A DNA stretch of 11,856 nt from Archangiaceae bacterium (lineage in GTDB: Bacteria; Myxococcota; Myxococcia; Myxococcales; Myxococcaceae): NCBI GenBank assembly GCA_023248915.1, contig JAHFDQ010000133.1:1-11856 (forward strand), given 5' to 3'. The position numbers were made by a program, and so were the translations under genes. Positions 7,000-11,856 of this stretch are shown piece by piece. The notes below the pieces were generated by a model. The model had not been told where the DNA came from. It ran no database searches and saw only the letters and a list, made by a program, of their open reading frames with translations. Every line of letters starts with the position of its first letter. Positions within the stretch are counted from its first letter, which is position 1.

Positions 7000-8579
7000 G
7001 CTTCGCCGCGGGGTCGCCTCGCGCGGCCGTGGCGCTGGCGCTCGCGGTGGCGCTGGCGGCCGGCGCCGGTGCCGCCCAAGCCGAGTCCCGCCGCATCGCG
7101 CTGGTGGTCGGCAACAACGCCGGCACCGGCGAGCAGCCGCCCTTGCGCTACGCCGAAGCCGACGCCGGGAAGATGGCCCGGGTGCTGGTCGAGCTGGGGG
7201 ACGTCGCTCCCGACGACCTGCTCCTCTTGCAGGGGCGGGGCGTAGCCGACCTCGAGCGCGCGCTGGCCGACGCCGCCGAACGCATCGCCCTGTTCAAGCG
7301 CTCGCCCGACACCCGCGCGGTGCTGCTCTTCTACTTCTCGGGCCACTCCGACGGCGAAGCCATCGAATTGGGCAAAGAGCCCATGCCCTACGGCCGGCTG
7401 AAGGCGCTGCTCGCCAGCACCGGCGCCGAGCTGCGCGTCGTCATCGTCGACGCCTGCCGGAGCGGCCAGGCCCTGCAAGAGAAGGGCGGCCGGCCCACCG
7501 CCCCCTTCACCATCAAGCTGACCGACACCTTGGCCGCCAGCGGCGACGCCTTCATCACCTCGAGCGCGGCCGACGAGTCGGCGCTCGAGTCGGCCGAGGT
7601 GATGGGCAGCCTGTTCACCCATAACTTCATCTCGGGCCTGCGCGGAGCCGCCGACACCTCGGGTGACCGGCTGGTGACGCTGGCCGAGGCCTACCGCTAC
7701 GCCTATGACCGTACCGTCACCGCCACGGCCCTGATGCCGGTGGGAGGCCAGCACCCGTCGTACGACTACCGGCTCTCGGGCCAGGGCGAGCTGGTGTTGA
7801 GCAGCCTGGTGAAGGCCACCGCCTCGCTGGTGATGCCCGAGGGCGCCGACCGGGCGCTGGTGTCCGACCTGACGCGAGACCAGGTGGTCGTCGAATTGCC
7901 GCCCGGCGCTGCGCGCGAGGTGGCGCTGGCCCCGGGCCAGTACGGGCTGAGATTGATGCGCGCGGGCCACTCGTTCGGCGGCCGGGTGCAACTGGCGGAA
8001 GGAGTCCACCAGACATTGCGCTGGGAAGACCTGACTCCCATCGCTTCGCTGGTGGTGATTGCCACCAAGGGTCCGGCCGAGGTGAAGGCCACGGGTCCGT
8101 CGTCGCGGGTGCTGCCGCCCCTGCAGCGGCTGTTGACGGTGACGGCGGGGGGGACTCCGGGCGTCGCCGAGGGGCTCGGCTTCGCGGGCCTCTTGCGCCT
8201 GTCTTTCGAGCCCACTTCCGACGCCGGCCCGTCCTTCACCCTGCTCGGGTCGACCGGCCGCTCTCCGGCGGCGCAGCTCTCCGAGAGTTCGGTGCAGGCG
8301 CGCCTCGGGTACCGGCTGACCTGGCGGTACGGCCCGCTGTCGCTCGCGGGCGGGCTCGAGGCGGGGCCGGCCTACTGGTGGCAGTCGACGTCGGTCGGGG
8401 CGGCCGCGCTGCTGTCGGCCAGCGCCGGCCCTCACGGGGCGGCGCGGCTCGAGCTGGTCGGCCCGGTGGGGCTGTCGCTCGAGGTCGACCTCCCCGTGTA
8501 CCTCTTGCGCACCGACAACGGGCAGTTGAGGCCGTGGCTGTTGCCGTCGGTGTCGCTGGGGCTCGCCCTGGCGTTCTGA
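6996..8579 (+). CDS. Exported caspase-like (C14) protease with barrel-like C-terminus
   Basis: A 527-aa protein starting at the GTG that overlaps the anti-sigma stop (GTGA). The signal peptide spans residues 1 to about 29 (VALALAVALAAGAGAAQA), so the protein leaves the cytoplasm. The C14 fold begins RRIALVVGNN (32-41). The catalytic dyad is visible: His117 in FYFSGHSDG and Cys154 in VIVDACRSG. A later FITSSAADESA stretch is also typical of bacterial caspases. A beta-rich middle domain follows (about 270-350, Gly/Pro turns, PEGA-like). The last 170 residues alternate polar and hydrophobic residues and end in SLGLALAF with a terminal Phe, as in outer-membrane barrels. The protease may therefore be held at the outer membrane with its catalytic domain in the periplasm. 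Substrate unknown. The upstream continuation of the open frame is out-of-frame shadow over the anti-sigma gene. Confidence 0.9.
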   Translation: MSFAAGSPRAAVALALAVALAAGAGAAQAESRRIALVVGNNAGTGEQPPLRYAEADAGKMARVLVELGDVAPDDLLLLQGRGVADLERALADAAERIALFKRSPDTRAVLLFYFSGHSDGEAIELGKEPMPYGRLKALLASTGAELRVVIVDACRSGQALQEKGGRPTAPFTIKLTDTLAASGDAFITSSAADESALESAEVMGSLFTHNFISGLRGAADTSGDRLVTLAEAYRYAYDRTVTATALMPVGGQHPSYDYRLSGQGELVLSSLVKATASLVMPEGADRALVSDLTRDQVVVELPPGAAREVALAPGQYGLRLMRAGHSFGGRVQLAEGVHQTLRWEDLTPIASLVVIATKGPAEVKATGPSSRVLPPLQRLLTVTAGGTPGVAEGLGFAGLLRLSFEPTSDAGPSFTLLGSTGRSPAAQLSESSVQARLGYRLTWRYGPLSLAGGLEAGPAYWWQSTSVGAAALLSASAGPHGAARLELVGPVGLSLEVDLPVYLLRTDNGQLRPWLLPSVSLGLALAF

Positions 8580-8596
8580 CGGCCGGGCGCGTGCGC

Positions 8597-8602
8597 TAGG
8601 CT
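8597..8602 (+). promoter_or_regulatory. TAGGCT -10-like box before the ceramidase-like gene
   Basis: TAGGCT lies 10 nt before the TTG start. CTGACG (8576-8581) is a possible -35, but the spacing of 15 nt is short. It may give the hydrolase gene its own start as well as read-through from the caspase operon. Weak, by eye. Confidence 0.22.
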
Positions 8603-8612
8603 GCCGCTTTCC

Positions 8613-9911
8613 TTGCGAAGCGCCCGCCCTTTCTTGCGAGCCGGTCTGATGGCGACGCTGCTCGCCGTGGGCGGCGCCTATGCCATGGCCTCGTTCGACT
8701 GGTGCGGCCGCTGGGAAAGGGCCGAGCCCCGCCTCGCCAGCGCTGGCGCCGCGTCGGGGCAGTTGAGGGCCGGCGCCGCCCGGGTGCCGCTCGAACCGCC
8801 GTACCCCGTCGTCCTGGCCGGTTACGCGCCGCCGCGCAGTGTGGCCTCGAGGGCGAGCTTTCCGCTCTACGCCCGCGCGGTCGTGCTCCAGGTGGGGGCC
8901 GAGTCGGTCGGCCTGGTGACGGTCGACCTGCTCTCGCTTCCAGCGCCCCTCGCCGACGAAATTCGCGCCCGCGTCGCCGGGCTGGGCCTGGGCGAGCTGT
9001 GGGTGGTGGCCACCCACTCCCATACCTCGTTCGGCGGCTACGACTCGCGCCTGGTGTCCGAGCTCGCCGGCACCGGCCGCTTCCGCGACGGCTCGCGCGC
9101 CGCCGTCGTCGAGGCGGCCGTGCAGGCGGTGACGGCTGCGCACCGCGCGCTGGCGCCGACGGCGCTCTCGGTGGGCGAGGGGGCCGCGCCCGGGCTGACT
9201 TCCCCCCGCACCGGGGCCGACGCCGACGAACGGCTGACCCGGCTCGAGTTGACCGGCGCCGGCCCCATCGCCCGGCTCTGGGTGTACTCCGCCCACCCGA
9301 CGCTGGTGGAAGGGCGGACCGAGGCCCTCGACCCCGACTGGCCCGGAGCGCTGGCGGCGAAGGCCGACGCTGCAGGCGGCGTGACGCTGGTGGTCCAGGG
9401 CTCGGTCGGCAACTCGACGGTGGCCGACCCGAGCGGAGGGCCGGAAGCCTTCGCCGCGCGGCTCTTCGGCGCCGCGCAGTCCGTTCCGCCGGCGCCTGCC
9501 GCGGCGCCGGTGCGGCTGGGCCACGCCCGCGTCATCCTGGCCCTGCCCCGGCCCGACGCTTCCAGGCTGCCCGGCCTGCCCGGTCTGCTGCGCGCGGCGG
9601 GCGACAACGTGATGTGCCAGTCGTCGCCGCGGACCGCCGAGGTGTCCTTGCTCCAGCTCGGGCCGGTCGCGCTCCTCGCGGTTCCGGTCGAGCCCACCGC
9701 GGCGTCGGGCCGCGCCCTGGAAGCCGCCGCCCACGCCCAGCGCGTGGTGGCGCTGGCCGACGGGTACCTCGGGTATCTCGAGCCGGCGGCGGTGGTGGCG
9801 GGAGGGACCGGCGAGTCGCGAAGGCAGTACTTCGGACCCACCTTCGAGGCCGAGCTGGCGCGCGCCGCCGGAGTGGCCGCCGCGGCGCTGGCCGCAACGC
9901 CCTCGCGTTAG
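8613..9911 (+). CDS. Neutral ceramidase-like hydrolase, membrane-anchored or exported
   Basis: A 432-aa protein resembling the N-terminal domain of neutral/alkaline ceramidases, zinc enzymes that split ceramide into sphingosine and fatty acid. Visible matches are the opening strand RAGAARVPLEP with VVLAGY (51-71), LYARAVVLQ (85-93), VTVDLL (102-107), and the zinc-site stretch VATHSHTSFGG (132-142) with H135 and H137. A further His lies in YSAHPTLV (H228). The usual GDxSP active-site region appears only as QGSVGNSTVADP (262-273), so activity or substrate may differ. It lacks the C-terminal domain of the full-length bacterial enzyme. The TTG at 8613 gives an N-terminal anchor or signal (ARPFLRAGLMATLLAVGGAYA); ATG at 8649 is the alternative. 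It lies 33 nt after the caspase gene and ends in a 4-nt convergent overlap with yhbY. Substrate could also be another amide or ester. Confidence 0.75.
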   Translation: MRSARPFLRAGLMATLLAVGGAYAMASFDWCGRWERAEPRLASAGAASGQLRAGAARVPLEPPYPVVLAGYAPPRSVASRASFPLYARAVVLQVGAESVGLVTVDLLSLPAPLADEIRARVAGLGLGELWVVATHSHTSFGGYDSRLVSELAGTGRFRDGSRAAVVEAAVQAVTAAHRALAPTALSVGEGAAPGLTSPRTGADADERLTRLELTGAGPIARLWVYSAHPTLVEGRTEALDPDWPGALAAKADAAGGVTLVVQGSVGNSTVADPSGGPEAFAARLFGAAQSVPPAPAAAPVRLGHARVILALPRPDASRLPGLPGLLRAAGDNVMCQSSPRTAEVSLLQLGPVALLAVPVEPTAASGRALEAAAHAQRVVALADGYLGYLEPAAVVAGGTGESRRQYFGPTFEAELARAAGVAAAALAATPSR

Positions 9912-10201
9912 CCGTCGAGGCGAATCTTCGAGTCTTTTTCCCGCGGCTTGAACAAGAGCGCGGTGCGCCCCAGCAACTGCGCCAGCTCGGCGCCGGTCGA
10001 CCGGGCCAGGTGTTCGGCCGCCTCGTGTCGGTCTTCGGGCCCCTCGGCTATCTTCGCCTTCACCAGCTCGTGATCGTAAAGCGCCTGCTCGGTCGCGGCC
10101 ACCACCGCGGCAGTGACGCCCTGCGCCCCCACCTGCACCACCGGCGACAGGTGGTGCCCCAGCGCCCGGAGTTTCCGCCGCTGCTTGCCCGTCAGCCCCA
10201 C
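9908..10201 (-). CDS. yhbY: YhbY family RNA-binding (CRM domain) protein
   Basis: A 97-aa protein consisting of one CRS1-YhbY (CRM) domain, the normal size for the bacterial family, which associates with ribosome precursors. It opens with GLTGKQRRKLRALGHHLSP, the classic start. VVQVGAQGVTAAVV (21-34) holds the GxxG-like loop used in RNA contact. ALYDHELVKAKIAEG (40-54), LARSTGAELAQLLGRTALLFKP (65-86) complete the domain. The start is the GTG at 10201, preceded by the strong Shine-Dalgarno GAGGGGAG, which overlaps the stop codon of the upstream DnaJ-domain gene, so the two are translationally coupled. Its 3' end overlaps the ceramidase-like gene by 4 nt tail to tail. The call is firm; the exact ribosomal role is known only for the family. 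Confidence 0.95.
   Translation of the reverse strand: MGLTGKQRRKLRALGHHLSPVVQVGAQGVTAAVVAATEQALYDHELVKAKIAEGPEDRHEAAEHLARSTGAELAQLLGRTALLFKPREKDSKIRLDG
9915..9939 (+). terminator. Possible terminator of the ceramidase-like transcript
   Basis: TCGAGG CGAAT CTTCGA forms a 6-bp stem (one G-U pair) with a 5-nt loop at 9915-9931, followed by GTCTTTTT. It begins 4 nt after the ceramidase-like stop. It lies wholly inside the 3' coding part of yhbY on the other strand. The stem is short, so this is tentative. Confidence 0.35.
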
Positions 10202-10208
10202 GCTCCCC

Positions 10209-11856
10209 TCATTTCTTGATCATCCGCAGCTCGCGCTGGGCGTCGAGGTGGTCCTTCTGCAGGTCGAGGCACTTCTGGAACGAGGCCTTCGCCGAGCCCC
10301 CGTCACCCAACAGCTTCGACATCTGGCCCATGAAGTAGTGGGCCTGGGCGCAGCGCTCGTTCTTCTTCAGGCAGAGGGTCATGTCCTTCATCGCCTCGAC
10401 CTGGCCTTCCTTCTTGTCGGGCCGGGTGAAGAACTTCGCGAAGCCGCGCCAGGCGTAGAACTCGCCTTCCGAGTCGTTGCCGGCGATCGCCTCGTCGAGC
10501 ATTCGCACCGCGTCGGAAAATTTCCGCGCTTTGACCAGAATGCAGGCCTTCTGGAACTTCTCCTCGGCGGCGAAGATTTGCGCGACGTCCACCTTCTCGC
10601 CGCTGCCGCCGGCCTTCAGCTCTTCGATGTAGTTGGCGCGGCTCTTGTCGTCGCCCAGGGTGCGGTAGGCGTCGCCCACCTTGCCGAAAATCTCTTCCTT
10701 GAGCTTGCCGATCTCGGGCGGGGCCCCGGGGGCAATGGTGTCGGGGTGAAACACCTTCGCCAGCTTGAAGTAGGACATCTTCACCGCCGAGCTGTCCGCC
10801 TTGTCGGACAGCCCCAGTATCTCGAACAGGGTCAGCCCCTTGAATCGGGCGGCGGTCTCGCGCAACTCCTTCAGCTCGACCTCGGGTGAACGGGCCGGGG
10901 CCTGCGGTTCGGGGGCCTTGGCCGGCGCCGCGGGGCGAGGAGCCGGAGCCGGCGCCGGGGCGGGTTTCGGAGGAGCGGCCGAGGGCTTCTGCGCGGCCGC
11001 CTTGGGGGGCGGGGCCTTGGCCGGCCCAGGCGCCGCCGCCGGCTTCGGCGCGGCCGTGGGGGCTTCCGAGGCGGGAGCGGGTTCGGGCGCCGCCTCAGCC
11101 CTCGGAGCGACGGCGGCGAACGAGACCAGCTCGAGCTCGCGCAACAGGAAGGCCACCCTGAGGAAATGGTCCGAGTCCTGAGGCAGGTCGGTCATCAACT
11201 GCTTCAATGAGCGCACCCCGTCGATGTGCGTCAGCGCGCGCGTCTCTTGGGGCGTCAGCTTGAGCTCGGTCGCCGCCACCCTGCCCCCCGACTTCATTAC
11301 CGGTAGCTCAAGCGCGGCGCTGAGGCGCCGGCGCATGTCCACCGTCGACAGCTTTCGCACCTGCTCGGTTAGCACCCCCCAGCGGTTGCCCAGCGGCATC
11401 GCCCTGCTGGGCGAGAGCTCTTTCACTTCCCAGGAGAAGGTCCCCTTCTCGGCGTGCAGCGCGCGCGCGAGGAGGTTGCCGGCGCGAAGGGCGAGGCTCT
11501 GGAAGGCGGTGCCGGGGTTCAGGATGCCGAGGCCGAAGAGCGCGCCCACCAGCTCGCCACCGAAGCGGTCGGCCGAGCTCTCGGCCTGCGCCATCTGCTC
11601 GTGGGACGCCAGCCGCTTCTCGACCAGGAAGGCCCGAATCGAGTCTTCCGCGTGCGACGAGCCGACGAACTCGGGGTTGCCCTTGCGGAAGTGGACTTCG
11701 ATGCGCCGGTCGGGCAGTTGAAGCGTCAGCAACCCCGTCAGGTCGCTGGAAGCGGCCAGGTAGTACAGGCTGATGGCCGACATCTGCGACAGGTCGCCGG
11801 TGGGCGGCGGGCCCGACCCAGGCTCGGACGCGAGGGGCGGCGGTGGCGCAGGCGAG
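10209..11856 (-). CDS. DUF4388 (PATAN) - DnaJ - TPR protein, 5' end outside window
   Basis: The first Met in view is at 11783, but the frame stays open to the window edge and the residues before it (PPTGDLSQ, then MSAISLYYLAASSDLTGLLTL) are the usual opening of a DUF4388 domain. The true start is therefore further upstream. Numbering from 11783: DUF4388 and helical extension 1-225, Ala/Pro-rich linker about 226-300, J domain about 316-390 with the HPD motif at 346-348 in KVFHPD, then TPR-like helices about 402-515. The HPD shows it can stimulate an Hsp70 (DnaK) ATPase; no Gly/Phe or zinc domain is present, so it is a specialised type III J protein. DUF4388 proteins are frequent in myxobacteria and are linked to signalling. 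No membrane segment is seen. It is coupled to yhbY, 7 nt downstream. Confidence 0.88.
   Translation of the reverse strand, partial: SPAPPPPLASEPGSGPPPTGDLSQMSAISLYYLAASSDLTGLLTLQLPDRRIEVHFRKGNPEFVGSSHAEDSIRAFLVEKRLASHEQMAQAESSADRFGGELVGALFGLGILNPGTAFQSLALRAGNLLARALHAEKGTFSWEVKELSPSRAMPLGNRWGVLTEQVRKLSTVDMRRRLSAALELPVMKSGGRVAATELKLTPQETRALTHIDGVRSLKQLMTDLPQDSDHFLRVAFLLRELELVSFAAVAPRAEAAPEPAPASEAPTAAPKPAAAPGPAKAPPPKAAAQKPSAAPPKPAPAPAPAPRPAAPAKAPEPQAPARSPEVELKELRETAARFKGLTLFEILGLSDKADSSAVKMSYFKLAKVFHPDTIAPGAPPEIGKLKEEIFGKVGDAYRTLGDDKSRANYIEELKAGGSGEKVDVAQIFAAEEKFQKACILVKARKFSDAVRMLDEAIAGNDSEGEFYAWRGFAKFFTRPDKKEGQVEAMKDMTLCLKKNERCAQAHYFMGQMSKLLGDGGSAKASFQKCLDLQKDHLDAQRELRMIKK

Noticed and set aside
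6771..9734. 987-codon open frame on the minus strand
   Set aside because: It lies antisense to the caspase and ceramidase-like genes, is full of Arg/Gly/Gln/His low-complexity sequence, and has no recognisable domain. Long antisense frames are expected at about 70% GC.

Overview
The window is about 70% G+C with compact gene spacing and strong third-position G/C bias. The protein set points to a myxobacterium (Myxococcota): an FHA protein, a von Willebrand A lipoprotein, an ECF sigma factor with a DUF4384 anti-sigma partner, an exported caspase-like protease, and a DUF4388-DnaJ-TPR fusion. The genus cannot be fixed from the sequence alone.

Layout. (1) 1-146: the last codons of an RluA-family pseudouridine synthase. 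They begin with a perfect 25-bp inverted repeat that may be a contig-end artefact. (2) 156-689: a short FHA-domain protein. (3) About 690-1969: a lower-GC two-gene module, made of a 99-aa acidic protein and an overlapping XRE-type HTH protein. It has its own promoter-like sequence and palindrome, and it is bounded by a perfect 16-bp direct repeat (697-712 and 1954-1969). The right copy is the 3' end of the next gene. (4) 1961-2932 (minus): a vWA lipoprotein, divergent from a 222-aa exported/membrane protein (3061-3729). (5) 3730-4272: 543 bases with no convincing gene but several short palindromes. (6) 4273-5634 (minus): purF. (7) 5763-9911 (plus): ECF sigma factor, membrane anti-sigma factor with HxxxCxxC and a DUF4384 domain, exported caspase-like protease with a barrel-like C-terminus, then a ceramidase-like hydrolase 33 nt downstream. 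(8) 9908-11856 (minus): a DUF4388/DnaJ/TPR protein that runs off the window, followed by yhbY.

How the genes work together. The first three genes of region 7 overlap by 4-8 nt and must form one operon. The anti-sigma factor probably holds the sigma factor through its cytoplasmic zinc-finger motif. Its DUF4384 domain and the caspase would both lie outside the inner membrane, so the layout suggests an envelope-sensing circuit in which the caspase is the effector or the release protease. The two-gene island looks like an acquired cassette between two convergent genes: removing one repeat unit would leave the FHA and vWA genes ending 14 nt apart. purF, yhbY and the rluA-family end are ordinary housekeeping genes.

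Most promising for follow-up are the sigma/anti-sigma/caspase/ceramidase-like cluster and the repeat-bounded cassette. The hairpin at the left edge should be checked as a possible assembly error before those bases are used.
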